NCBI GenBank assembly: GCA_949358305.1
Contig: OX442322.1
Span: 3,534,001 to 3,598,000 of the forward strand
Direction: 5' to 3'
Origin: Strigamia acuminata
Lineage: Eukaryota; Arthropoda; Chilopoda; Geophilomorpha; Linotaeniidae
Length of the DNA: 64,000 nt
Part shown: piece by piece, positions 21,970 to 33,115 of the stretch
How the letters are laid out: each line of letters opens with the position of its first letter
How positions within the stretch are numbered: the first letter of the stretch is position 1
The notes under the pieces: generated by a model
Told to the model about the DNA's origin: nothing
Databases searched by the model: none
What the model saw: only the letters and a program-made list of their open reading frames with translations
Program-made: the position numbers and the translations under genes

Positions 21970-24900
21970 TCAAGCACTTATGAGGTTTAGATCAATCAGA
22001 AACCGATCACAAAAGCGCAGCAAATCAACTTTGTCAACAGACTTCGTAAAGATGTCCGCGTGGTTGTATTTGGTGCCCACATGCACGATATGGAGGTTAT
22101 CTCTTCTTACGAGCTCTCTTATGAAATGGTATCGCACGTCTATGTGTTTTGTCTTTCTATTTTTAACGCAGGATTTGGTGAAATCTACCGTTGAAATATT
22201 GTCGCATAGAACATGGTGAGGAAATTTGTCCTCCAAATCGGGGATGATTTCATGTAGAACCCGGACGATCCAGATGTAGTCCTTAACAGTTTCTGTAAGG
22301 GCCGCATATTCGGCCTCCATAGTTGATAATGTGACATTCCGTTGTTTGAAGGTCCTCCAATAAATGGGCGTAGTTCCCAAAGTCACAAAAGTTCCTCCAA
22401 CGGAGATCCGGTCGTCCCTGTTGTTAGCGTAATCGGAGTCGCTATATCCGATAACTTCAATCCGATCGTTTGGGAACAGCATTAATCCATGATTTTTCGT
22501 TGTTCTCAAATAGCTAAGCAGGTCTAGCAGCGCAATCCAGTGATCCCAGCCTGGGTTCGATTGGAATTGACTTAGGATGTTTACGGCGTACGTCAAATCG
22601 GGTCTCGTCCTCGACGCAATGAATGCCAAACATCTAAGTAGGCTTCGATAGGGAATTGCTTCCATGGTCTTAAACTCGTCAATCGTGGTTGGACACCCTT
22701 GCTTCGTGAGAATAGTAGCTTTAGTCATTGGTTGCGATCGAATTTTTACAGAGTCCAAATGGTTCTTAAATTTCAAAAGGACCTTGTTGATGTACGACTT
22801 TTGATGGAGAATCATTTGTTGCTTGTACGAATAAAATTCGACGCCTAACAACTTCTTTGTTTGTCCAAGTATGACTAAGTCAAACCGCGTTGCGATCATG
22901 TCGAGAACCTTCATCGCATCTTCATGATGTTTTCCAAAGACGACTATATCGTCCACGTAGACTATCAAATATGCAACGCTGCCATATTTGTAAACGCAAT
23001 TGCACCAGTTTACGTGCTCAAGTCCTAGTTTCAATAAAGCTTCCTCCAGTTCTATGCCCCATTCCCTCCCGGATTGGTGTAGTCCGTATATGGCTCGAAG
23101 GAGCTTGCAGACATAGTTTTCTTTGCCTTCAATGATGAAACCTTTTGGTTGTCGCATGTAGACGGTCTTATGCAACTTTGCGTAAAGGTACGCACACTTG
23201 ACGTCGGCTTGAATGTACGACCATTTGAGCATACAGACGAGCAGCGTGAACATGAAGCGCACGATCGAAAAGTCTACCACGGGTGAGAATGTCTCCTCAT
23301 ACGACTCGCCGTAGACTTGGGAGAAACCCTGCGCGACAAGTCTCGCCTTATAACGCGCAATCTTCCCCTTTTCGTTCTGTTTGGTCGTGTAAATCCATCT
23401 GCAACCCACTATCTTAGTGTTGGGCGGTGGTGGAACAAGTTCCCAAACTTCGCGCTCATGCATGGTGCCAATCTCGTCGTTCATCGCTTGGCGCCATTCA
23501 TTTCTTTCGGGTAAAGTCGCGATTTCCTCATAACGTACGGGTACGTGGACTTCTAGGTGATTAGCTTCGAAGTTGATATTTATATCATCAAAGTCCACGT
23601 CAAGATTATCCGCCGTCGTATTCGATTCAGAGGGCTTTTTCTTTCTTTTGTCGTCAAACAAATGTTCGGGAAGACGAAGGTTATGTTCAACACAGTAGCG
23701 TTTCACTTCCGGAATGGAACGCAATCTCGGTTTATCATATCCTTCGATTGTATATTCAATGTCTTTTTGACCCGTTGGTCTTGCCTTCTCGGTCTTTCTC
23801 CACACGAGAGCTGGTATGTTCGGAATTGAGTTTGGAAAAACCTGTCCAGGTTGTTGCAAAATGTTTGGTTGCTTCACTGCTGGCAAGTTGTGTCGCAACG
23901 CATCTTCTGGCTGTCTGAATTTCAGTCTAACTGGAGGTAATTCCTCTTCCTCTTTCTTCTTTATCGGTGCTGGCGGGGGTAGCGGTGGCCTCACATCCTC
24001 ATCGGAATAATATTGACAATCGTTGTTGTTATCCAAATTATCGTCCAAACTGTCGATATATGTCGTATATTTGTCCGGTAGGCCCAGCACGCCTTCAACT
24101 CCGCGCCTGCTTTCCACGAACTTGACATTGCTGGTTTCAATGACTTTAGAAAATTCCGGGAGCCAAACTCTATATCCTTTTGTGACCCTGGAATATCCGA
24201 GCATTATTCCGTGTATCCCTTTGTTGTCTATCTTGCCGTCTCGAACTTTCTTTTGAACAAAGCACAAACTTCCAAATTTTCTTAAATGGCGTAAGGATGG
24301 CTTACGACCATAGTAAAGTTCCATTGGTGTTTTATCTGACTTTAACTTGGCTATCCTGTTTCTCAGGTAATTGAAGGTTAAGATAGCTTCACCCCAGAAT
24401 CGATGTTCCAATCCCGCGTCGTATACAAGTGCTCGCATGCCATTCGCTAGTGTTTGGTTGAGTCTCTCCGAAACTCCATTCTGGGCAGGTGTATACGCGT
24501 TTGTGCGTTCGTGTGCGATCCCTTGTTTTTCCAAATATTGTCCAAATTTGTTGGAACAGAACTCCATTCCATTGTCTGTTCGGATCGCAAGAATTGACTT
24601 TCCCAACAGTCGCTCAATACGTTTCGCGTGTTTGCAGAACAAATCGAAAACTTCATCCTTGTGCTTCATTAAGTAGACGGTGGAGTAACGCGAAAAATCA
24701 TCCGTTATCGTCAGAAAATACCTATTTCCCGACAGAGTTGCTGTGTTGAATGCTCCACATACGTCCATGTGTAAGAGCTCCAGTGGCTGTTTCGACCTGA
24801 TCCCAGGTATAGACTTGTGTGAAACAGATTTCTTCTTTGCTAAATCGCAAACGTCACATTGTGTGATGGGCACATCCAAGATAGGAAGTCCAACGACTGC

Positions 24901-26414
24901 ATCGCCTTTACTCATTTCCTGTAAGCTTGGAAAGTAAATGTGCCCCAGTCGCTCATGCCAAAGTCTTGCTGCTTCTGGATTTGACATCTTCTTGGTTGAG
25001 GTAATTGATCCTTGTTGCTTTTCTTCACCAACATTAACTTTGTTGCTCTCCTTCTGTCTTAACTTGTCAAAGTCGGGTTTTTGATCACTTAATCTGATGT
25101 AGTAGAGTCTGTCCTTCTTTACTCCCTCCATCAATTGCCTCTTCCACTGTGGATCATAAATTTTGACAAGTCCAGAACCCACGGCGAATTTGCATCTGGC
25201 TTCGTCGATGCACGGCCCCGATAACAAATTCCGTCTTAAATCTGGCGCGTAGTAAAGTTTCTTTAATGTGATTGGAATTGTCTCACTTCCGACCAAACAC
25301 ATTATGCAAACATCTACGCCCTGGATCTGAATTAGTGTCTTTTTATCGGCTTGACTTATTGTTCCACTTGTCTCTTTGAAATTGAAGAATTGGTTTCTGT
25401 CCTTACAGAAATGTCCTGTGGCCCCGGTGTCATAAATCCAATAGTTGTTGGCTGTGCTGCATTGCAGCATCTCCTCTTGACTTAATTCCGTGAGGAAACC
25501 GACATCTAGCATGTTATTGTCCAATTCTTCCGCGGTATTTGTGTTCAACTGGTTGTTCGAATTATTTGGTGCGAGTTGCACTATACAATCCCTCGCCCAA
25601 TGTCCTTGTTTGTTGCAGCGAAAACACGGCCCCCGTCCTGGTGATCCGGTTGTATTTCCTCTGAAATTCCTCGTGTTTTTGCCGCCGCGGTAATTTGATC
25701 TTCCGCCCTTTTGTCCGCCTTGATATCCTCCTCGACTATTTTGGCCAGTATTGCCTTGTTGCTGTGAATTATCGCTGGTTTTGGTGTTCGTGGCGCTCGT
25801 GCCCATGCTAAAAGCATCCACTATTGGTCCCTGACCCGAATCCCTTCGTTGTTGGGCCAAACGTCCCTCTTCTGCGACCAATTCGACTTCCACCTTTTCC
25901 AAAGTAAAATTCGCGTCCTCCCACCGATAAATCGCCTGGACAATCGATTGATATTCTGCTGGCAGATACCGAATTAACTGAAAAGCTTGGTATAAGTCCT
26001 CCAATTTGTGTTTAACGTCGGCGAGCTTCTTCGCCGCGTTTCGAATCTTTGCTGCGAAGACTCCGATTGTTTCCGTCGCTGGGTCGTATTTCAGACTGAA
26101 AAATTCGTCCAACAAACGAATTATCCGCGCTCTTGAGACTGGTTCGAAGTTTGCTTTCAATGTGTTCCAAGCCTTCTTGGCGTCGTCGACCCCGCTGAGC
26201 AATTCGTGATACTGCTCCTCTATCGAATAATAAATCAAGCTGAAAGCTCTTCCTTGTCGTAGCTTGAAGTCCGAGCGGTCGCGCCAAGATGCTCCAGGTG
26301 CCAAAGCCTCCTCCGTCCCTTCCGCAAACGCCCAGCATCCGTGATCTGTTTCCAGCTGTCATAGTTGGTCCTGTTCAGCAGTGTAACCTTTCTTTCTGGT
26401 TTGTCCGTATCCAT
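21970..26414 (-). pseudogene. gag-pol: copia 2 Gag-Pol polyprotein, one N-terminal frameshift
   Basis: A frame of 1444 codons runs from 26304 to 21970. A better start is ATG at 26412-26414, whose first ~25 codons (MDTDKPERKV, NYDSWK) are typical of a copia gag but lie in another phase. A 1-nt indel near 26325-26345 therefore seems to break gag. Domains by residue from 26304: zinc knuckle CFRCNKQGHWARDC near 228; protease YDTGATGHF near 290; integrase LWHERLGH near 450 and CDVC; catalytic D of HMDVCG near 513, D of RTDNGMEF and E of NGVSERLN near 606; reverse transcriptase YVDDIVVFGK near 1115; RNase H YSDSDYANN and STMEAEYAAL near 1300-1330. All catalytic residues I checked are present. It is the best-preserved member of the copia 1/2/3 family here. 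Confidence 0.93.
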
Positions 26415-27196
26415 CTCGAATTAAGTGTCCGCCACTTGAAAAACACTGAATCCACACACTTATTTCGTCAAAAACACTGATAATACTGGTAATCGCAACT
26501 GGGTGCAGTGTTGCGATGTTAGTTCGCTCTTAAATTAGGTTAGTGTTTATCCTAGTACAACGCTAAGCTAACAATGCAGTAATATCAAATAATATCGAAT
26601 AAAATGCGAAAATTATCGATAAATATGGCAAATTGTTCATTAAATTTCCAGTTGTTGTGCGCTGTCTCCAATTCTCGTTCACACTTCACGTGTGGTTGTC
26701 GAGAAATGCTGTCCTCGTCTAACTCTTGTAGAAACGTGGAAAACGCTGTTTTTCGTCCGGAAATAACCCCAATTTGTCCGATAACTTCCTTTGTTTTGGA
26801 ATCCTTTTTGTCCGTTTTCGTTTGGTTAAATTCCCGTTCACACTTTCCGTGTGGTTGCTGGGAATTTGTCACCGTCGTCGCCACGTCTTCTCGCTCGAAG
26901 ATAGTGTCACGTCGGCGAAACGTATTGCGCCTCGCAATACGGGAAAAATCGTCCGAAAAACGGAAAAACAAACTCGTAAATAAATAGTGTAATACTGTTC
27001 GAACCCGATTAATGTTCCTGTGTGGTTGGATGTCTAGTTGTGGCTTCCAAAACCGTTGATTCTCGGCACAAACACAAGCTGTCATTTTCCTCCATGGGCG
27101 CCGCCATCTTGGATTTGGAGGAAAAACTTCACTGCTGACCTCCAAATGATGGAAAAATTTCCAAAATCACTCCAAACGTTTTTCCAACGTTATATT
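26415..27196 (-). other. copia 2 5' leader
   Basis: About 780 nt between primer site and gag. An open frame at 26585-27145 has no recognisable protein features and I leave it out. The minus strand carries CCAAGATGGCGGCGCCCATGG at 27092-27112, a YY1-like motif. The first ~200 nt are clearly related to the leader of element Z (49847-49996). Confidence 0.6.
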
Positions 27197-27208
27197 GGCC
27201 CATAACCT
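27197..27208 (-). other. copia 2 primer binding site, initiator-Met internal type
   Basis: Minus strand AGGTTATGGGCC next to the 5' LTR. Drosophila copia is known to prime from an internal fragment of initiator tRNA-Met with a GGTTATGGGCC site, so the same mode is likely. Z has the identical 12 nt at 49835-49846. Confidence 0.65.
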
Positions 27209-27546
27209 TGTTGTGGAACAGCTTTCTATTTGTGTAAGCTGTAGAATTGTGCAGTGGCTTGGAAAAACATGTGGTGAGGAGAAATAACTTGTGATGTCAG
27301 CAGTTGAGAATCAGAACATAGAGTGAGTTTATTCTCTGCAGTCACATGACCCACAGGTATACAGCGCCACCTTGTGGATGAAATACAAAGTAATAAATGT
27401 CAACATGATACAAATAGTACTGCAGCCAGTCGTGCAGGTAAGTGCAAATAAGGATACATGATCGGTTAAGATTAACAATAGTAAACAACAGTGTCGCTTG
27501 ATGAGACGACATAAATATGTATACAAGAGGTTTACAATATCCAACA
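27209..27546 (-). repeat. copia 2 5' LTR
   Basis: Near-identical to 21614-21951; flanked on the right by the second AACCC. Confidence 0.93.
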
Positions 27547-27551
27547 AACCC

Positions 27552-29284
27552 GATGGCCAAATGAAACCAATTGCGTTCGCCAGCCGAACGTTGTCGGACG
27601 TTGAACGTCGATATTCTCAAACCGAGAAGGAGGGGCTCGCAGTCGTTTGGGGCTGTGAGCGCTTCCGAATGTATTTAATTGGCATGCCGTTTCTCCTCAT
27701 TACAGACCACAAAGCATTGGAAACCATCTACGGCACTAGGTCGAAGCCATCAGCCAGGATGGAAAGATGGGTGCTGAGATTGCAGCCATTCGAATTCACG
27801 ATTCGTCACCGGCCGGGCAGCGCGAACATAGCGGACGCGCTGTCTCGTTTGCTGCCCGCCGGAGAAGGAAAAAGTGTTTTTGGACAAACGGAGGGCCATG
27901 TGCGGTTTGTGGTGGAGAGTGCGCTGCCAAAAGCAATGACTTTACGAGAAGTCGAATTGGCGTCGAAAGCAGACGGAACTATTTGCGAAATCGATAAATG
28001 TTTACAAAATGGGACTCAATTTAATGACAATTTAAAAAAATTTCAGCTTGTTAGGAGTGAATTGGCGATGGCAACCGGAGTTTTACTTCGTGGACCACGA
28101 ATTGTGATGCCCGAGTCGTTGCGGAGAAAAGTGGTCGAATTAGGACACCAAGGTCACCAAGGAGTCGTCAGGACGAAACAGCGCCTACGTGAGAAGGTCT
28201 GGTAGCCTGGCCTGGACCACGACGTCGAGCGTGCGGTGCGGCAGTGTCATGCTTGCCAGCATAGCAGTGCGACGGAGAAGCCGAAGCTGATCGTGAGTAC
28301 GCCGCTGCCAAAAGGACCATGGCGGGAGTTGGCGATCGACATTTGCGGGCCGTTTCACGACGGCCATTCTATTGTCGTGCTTGTCAAGAATTACTCGCGT
28401 TGGCCTGAGGTGCGGATTTTAAAGTCAACGAGATCGGAGGCGATAACTGTTTGGTTACGCCGTGTTTTCGAGCGGTGGGGAATTCCAGAGTCGCTGACTT
28501 CAGATAACGGACCTCAGTTCGTGGGGGAGCACTTCAGGAACTTTTTGATCGAACATGGAGTCCATCATCGCAGAGTGACCCCATACTGGGCCCAAGCTAA
28601 CGGCACAGTTGAACGGCTGAATAAGTCGTTCGTGAAGGCTTTCCGGGCAGCACATGTCGAGAACAAGGACTGGAAGAGAGCGCTCGGAACGTTTTTGGAG
28701 TCATACAGGAGCACTCCACATCGAACAACATGAGTTTCGCCTTACGAGCTGATGACGAACAGGAAAATGCGAACAAAAATTCCGCAAATGATGACCAAAG
28801 AAAGAGGAAAATTGCATCGTTTGGTAAAAAAGAGAGATGCCGAAGAGAAGGACAAATCGAAGCAGTATGCGGATAAGCGTCGCAAGAGCAAAGAAAGCGA
28901 CATCCAACGAGGCGATAGAGTTTTAGTGGCGAAGTCAAGAACGCACAAGCTCGACCTCGCATACGAGCACGATCTGATGACGGTATTTCGGAAAGACGGG
29001 AACTGTTTATTGTTAAAAACAAGCGATGGCAGAATCATAAAAAGAAACATCACAAAAGTTAGACGATATTTCCAATTAGATGACGACAGCATTCCAGTGG
29101 AGGCGGTACCAGCGCAGCCAAGGCCGAATGCCCATTTGCAGCCTGGGCCACCATTGAGAGGCGTAGGACGTGGAACGAGACTTGCACCGGACCCCAATGT
29201 CGTGCCAAGGAGATCCGAACGGAAAAAAGAGCACCGGAATATTTGGGCGGTTTTGATATGTCGACACGTCGCAGAAGGGTTGTT
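27552..29284 (+). pseudogene. pol: gypsy 2 RNase H-integrase, 3' half
   Basis: Continues the RNase H frame after copia 2 (PIAFASRTLSDVE, ITDHKALE near 27700). The integrase zinc motif begins H-x3-H near 28145 and C-x2-C near 28245. TAG at 28203-28205 replaces what is probably an aromatic residue (gypsy 1 has WFPGLD). Integrase catalytic residues are kept: D of AIDICGP, D of TSDNGPQF, E of NGTVERLN. TGA at 28731-28733 sits where the motif TT(G)VSP needs glycine. Near 29222-29227 a run of A shifts the frame; the original end was probably FDMSTRRRRVV with TAA at 29282-29284. The element is non-functional. Confidence 0.88.
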
Positions 29285-29448
29285 TAATGTTGTTGTTCAA
29301 AGAGTACTAATATTTAACAAAAATATTGTTTGTGTAAAGTGTGAAAGTTCAGGCCTGGACGAAAAATGTTATTGTGAATAATTTGAAATTGTTTAATGAT
29401 TTTAATTAATTTATTTATTTTAAAATAGTTGTTACATGTTATTATTTG

Positions 29449-29462
29449 GAAAAAAAGAGTGA
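29449..29462 (+). other. gypsy 2 polypurine tract
   Basis: An A/G run (AAAAAAAGAGTGA) immediately before the 3' LTR. Confidence 0.7.
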
Positions 29463-29629
29463 TGTCGTGATTTGATATGTATCTGCGTCACTAGATGGCG
29501 CTACGTATGGTGACACCTGGCGCCGGTGTTTACCTGCGTTGATTACAGTGAATAAAACATCAGTTTATATTAGTACATCAATCAATGCTTACGTGTCCTT
29601 ATTTCATGCATCGATCCAAGGATACGACA
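29463..29629 (+). repeat. gypsy 2 3' LTR
   Basis: One difference from the 5' LTR; followed by the duplicated CTTTA. CTCF-like motif at 29487-29503. Confidence 0.93.
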
Positions 29630-29634
29630 CTTTA

Positions 29635-30421
29635 GACTTTTGGGTGAAAATTATTCATCAAAGCTTTTTTGATTGCTTTTGATTTTTCGAGAGAAAATAT
29701 CTAGCTAAGTTCCAATTTTCCTGAGCGGACAATTGTTTTCACAATTGGTTATTCCTTTTGTGGTATTTACGAAGGACGTGTCTTTGATTATTCGTTTTTA
29801 ATAATTCGTCCCCCTTATCTCTAACAACGAGATGTTTTTGTAGAAATCTTTTATCTTTCTAATGAAAGAATATTTAGATCGCAATTTCCGTAAATACCTT
29901 CCTCTGTTGCAGTATTTCCTCAATTTAACTTTTCAAAAGAAAAAGACAAATCTGGAGAACTTCACTGTCAAACTTCTATTCCTATCGCACCAAAAATTCG
30001 TAATTCACTTACTTGGAATTTTGAATAACCCGTGACACAATATCGGTATCGATGTCACAATTAAGCAGTTTACTACTCGGTCCGCCCGAGGACATGTAAA
30101 TTACTTTTTTGCCGATAAAATAATTTTTTCTTTGAAAAATATTTGTAAACGATTTTTCACTACTAATAAAATAAAATGAATTTATTCCAACTTTCGTTAA
30201 TTGCTTCTACACAATCATAACATTCTCTTTAATGTGGGATTTGCATCGAAATTCCGTTTTTTAAAAGAACTTTTCCTTTTACTTATCGCAAATAAAACAT
30301 ATTACAATAGTTTTTTGTTTTAAATTTACTAAATTTACTAAATTACTAACGAACTATATTCACATTCCATTAGCTTTTTAGGAAAATTGACTAAATTCTT
30401 AATTTCAGAGAAAATAATATA
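29635..30421 (-). other. W2 interior, non-coding
   Basis: AT-rich continuation of W2 after gypsy 2. Blocks at 29760-29950 are related to W1 2340-2540. Another AGCAG-loop-CTACT/GTCCG module lies near 30062. No ORF. Confidence 0.6.
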
Positions 30422-30703
30422 CAGGGTGTCTTAAAAGTCTGGTTCCCTCCAAATATTTCCTGAGCCATTGCATCTAGGCCAACTTTGATGAAGCAATCGT
30501 ATAGGAAGTTGGGTGAGAGCAATCCAATGACGTCATCAAATTTGACCTTGAAGGTCATTTTCAAGGTCATTCACTTGCTAACTTTTAAACCGTTTAAGAT
30601 ACAGCAAAATTTCCAAATACAAAGTTGTAGAGCACCATCAAATTAGTACAAAACAACTTATCTTAGTTATCTTAAGTTAAATGTTTCTTGTTAATAAAAG
30701 AAA
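30422..30703. repeat. Left terminal inverted repeat
   Basis: Pairs with 31160-31431. It contains TGACCTTGAAGGTCA at 30543-30557 and TCAAGGTCA at 30561-30569, plus a palindromic TGACGTCA near 30530 that is changed in the right copy. Confidence 0.85.
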
Positions 30704-30940
30704 TTTTTAATCAAAATGTTGTAATCAAATTAGCCTAAATAATGCAACAATTGACTGTTCAACAAAGTTTATAAGTGAGAATAATCATTGATAAATTAAC
30801 CTTCAGCTTGACTAATGCTCATTACACAGTTTCCTTCAGATCAGTTTAGTTAAGCAGCAATAGTTCCAATCAGAACTGTCTAACTGCCGAAGGAAAACAC
30901 ATTGAACAACTACTTAAGTGATACGTAGAAACCAACCACC

Positions 30941-31052
30941 AACCCATCCACCTACACTTCCTCCCATCCAATCATTAACCCATCCACCTACACTTCCTCC
31001 CATCCAATCATTAACCCATCTACCTACACTTCCTCCCATCCAATCATTAACC
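30941..31052. repeat. 36-bp minisatellite, 3.1 copies
   Basis: Units start AACCCATC(C/T)ACCTACAC at 30941, 30977 and 31013, followed by a partial AACCC. Only one or two substitutions separate units. It lies in the loop between the inverted repeats. Confidence 0.9.
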
Positions 31053-31159
31053 CGGTGATCCATAATATGTGCGATATTCGTACGTGCGACATGTAAGAAT
31101 AATTCTTACACGCGACCGCGCATATGAATAGCACTGCCATGCGTTACTGCGATATTGCG

Positions 31160-31431
31160 CGTTCTGAAAAATTTAACTTAAGATAAATAAGATAAGTTAT
31201 GTAGTACTAATTTGATGGTGCTCTACAACTTTGTAATTGGAAATTTTGCTGTATCTTAAACGGTTTAGAAGTTAGCAAGTGAATGACCTTGAAAATGACC
31301 TTCAAGGTCAAATTTGATGATGTCATTGGATTGCTCTCACCCAACTTCCTATACGATTTATTCATCAAAGTTGGCCTAGATGCAATTGTTCAGGAAATAT
31401 TTGGAGGGAACCAGACTTTTAGGACACCCTG
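31160..31431. repeat. Right terminal inverted repeat
   Basis: Inverse of 30422-30703. The nuclear-receptor-like sites are kept at 31284-31292 and 31296-31310. Confidence 0.85.
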
Positions 31432-31433
31432 TA

Positions 31434-32638
31434 TATAGAATATTTCCTTCTTTCGAATAAAATCTATGTTCAATAGAAAATAAACTTATTTTCTTCGTTT
31501 AGATCAGCTACGGTATCTGATTTTAAATCTTCAATCCAGTCAAGAAATATTCGCTCTGGAAATATTTTATGTGGCAAAAGTTCGTAGCCACAAATGGATT
31601 TGTTATTCCGGTTTAAGAATTCTCCACGGGGGAAAACTGTCCGATTAGATTTCTAAAAATATTCGTTGTTTTTCAAACAGCTAAATTTCATTTAGAAATT
31701 CTCAAAATTTGGGCGATCCAAATATCGTTGGAAACTTAAAACACTGTTAACATTTCCGAAAAGAGAAGATTGGATAAAATCTTTTACTTTTCCGAGGGGA
31801 AGCGTTTATCGATGATTCGTAACTTTTAAATGAAAAAATATTACTCCACGTGGTCGGCAATCTTCATTCGCCGCCATTTTATATTTTCTTAATTTCCATT
31901 GTCCCGAATGAAAAAAATGTACTTTTTGAAAATAGTTAATTCCTTCAGATAAAAGTAATATTTATTTCGATTTTTAGCAAATCTTTTTCGCGAATGGAGT
32001 GTGTTGTTTTTTTCAAACAACTAAATCGTTTTTTGGGTACCGACGGCAGTGGAAAATAAGTTCACGACAATTAAATAAATCTCTACGAACCTTCGGTAAC
32101 ATTTCCACGCTGTTTTTTATTCGTTGTCTGCCGTAATTTCCAAGAATTCGTCCGCACCTTGTGTCGAAGGTTTGAGTGGCTTTCCGGTCACGCTTTAACG
32201 GAGATCGTCGCGTATTGCTACGGCGCGTGGTCGCTGGGTATCGGCGTCGACGTAATGTTTTGGAAAACTTAATTTCTTGTAAACATTTCCACATAGTTTT
32301 GCGGTGTTTTCTTATTTTAACGTTCAAGTGGAAAGATAAATCGGTAAGAAGTCCGCTGTCTAAACTTTATGTATTCTAGCTTTTTCAAATAAAACAAACA
32401 TCAAAAAATATCTTTTTTTTCTTATTTCACTCGAAACTTTTTTGATTTCTTATTTTAAAATACTTCGTATTCCTTAAATTTTTGAACGAAAACTAGGAAA
32501 GAAAATTCACTAAACGTTTCCAATTCATCAGCCTAACATTTCACATAAAAATGTAAACTGAAAATCTATTTGCCCGTTTTTTAACTAAATCGTTTAGTTA
32601 ACTTTTAAGTTCAAGATTCACTTTTACAATTCAATGGA
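31434..32638 (-). other. W2 interior, non-coding
   Basis: No supported ORF; a 104-codon minus frame at 32013-32327 has no W1 counterpart as protein. The block at 32165-32290 is related to W1 2925-3050, and that at 31800-31930 to W1 2580-2690, so this is the W leader. Confidence 0.6.
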
Positions 32639-33113
32639 TTTAAATTGCAACCTATCTCGCTAGAACTTTCACTTGTGATAGTTTGAGATTTCGAAATTCT
32701 TTTTGTAAAGGACTGGGTTTTTAATTTTCTTCGAGAAAATAAAATATGTTTTGAAACTGTTACTTGTCAAACTTATTTAAAGTTTTAATCTCAATTTATC
32801 TCTGAATTCACTTTATTAAATTCTCATGAATTTAAACTTTGCAACCTTATCTCGGTGGGACGTTCACTTGTGAGTGAGTGTTCCACCTATGATAGGTTGG
32901 TAGTTTGTGAAATCCTTCAATTTTTCCGACGAAAATGATGAAGGAAAATCTACTACACGTTTCTATTTTATCAATTTAACTTCTCGGATGAAAGGTAAAA
33001 ACTGAAAAACTACTTGTCTTTTTTTAACTAAACTTTTAGTTAAAATTTATCTTGATTATTCACTGTTGCAATTCAATCGAATTTAATTGCAACCTATCTC
33101 GGTGGGACCTCCA
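32639..33113 (-). repeat. W2 primer site with two upstream degenerate copies
   Basis: The true site at 33096-33113 (ATCTCGGTGGGACCTCCA on plus) lies 2 nt from the 5' LTR and matches tRNA-Gln at 17 of 18 bases. Two further copies of the surrounding block, each starting with a TTTAAA-type run and GCAACC, then ATCTCG(G/C)T, then CACTTGTGA, occur near 32639-32685 and 32833-32875. W1 shows only the LTR-adjacent copy. Confidence 0.6.
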
Positions 33114-33115
33114 CT

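Larger units (their letters stand above)
21614..27546 (-). mobile_element. copia 2: full-length Ty1/copia element inside gypsy 2
   Basis: LTRs of 338 bp (21614-21951 and 27209-27546) differ at one position seen (TATCTGTG versus TATTTGTG). Target duplication AACCC is at 21609-21613 and 27547-27551, and gypsy 2 coding sequence resumes exactly after it. Primer site and purine tract are in place. The gag-pol frame is intact except near the gag N-terminus. Confidence 0.95.
18988..29629 (+). mobile_element. gypsy 2: full-length Ty3/gypsy element split by copia 2
   Basis: The 167-bp LTRs at 18988-19154 and 29463-29629 differ at one position (TATCCGCG versus TATCTGCG). Target duplication CTTTA is at 18983-18987 and 29630-29634. 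Without copia 2 the element is about 4.7 kb, close to gypsy 1, and shares its primer type and gene order. Coding sequence is broken by two or three frameshifts and two stops despite young LTRs, so it may have been copied from an already defective master. Confidence 0.93.
30422..31431. mobile_element. Inverted-repeat DNA transposon, non-autonomous, TA target
   Basis: The ends CAGGGTGTC and GACACCCTG are perfect inverts, flanked by TA at 30420-30421 and 31432-31433. The terminal inverted repeats extend about 280 bp each (30422-30703 and 31160-31431) with only scattered mismatches. No transposase ORF is present in the ~450-bp middle. The CAGGGTGTC end and TA duplication point to the Tc1/mariner superfamily. 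It is larger than most MITEs and could fold into a long hairpin. It sits inside the W2 interior. Confidence 0.9.

Noticed and set aside
26585-27145. 186-codon minus frame in the copia 2 leader
   Set aside because: It lies between primer site and gag, has no domain, overlaps a YY1-like site, and the related Z leader does not keep it as a clear frame.
28597-29197. Minus-strand frames over gypsy 2 integrase
   Set aside because: Antisense shadows; the plus strand holds clear integrase motifs.
30941-31052. CRISPR-like repeat array
   Set aside because: Units are directly adjacent without spacers; it is a minisatellite in a eukaryotic transposon.
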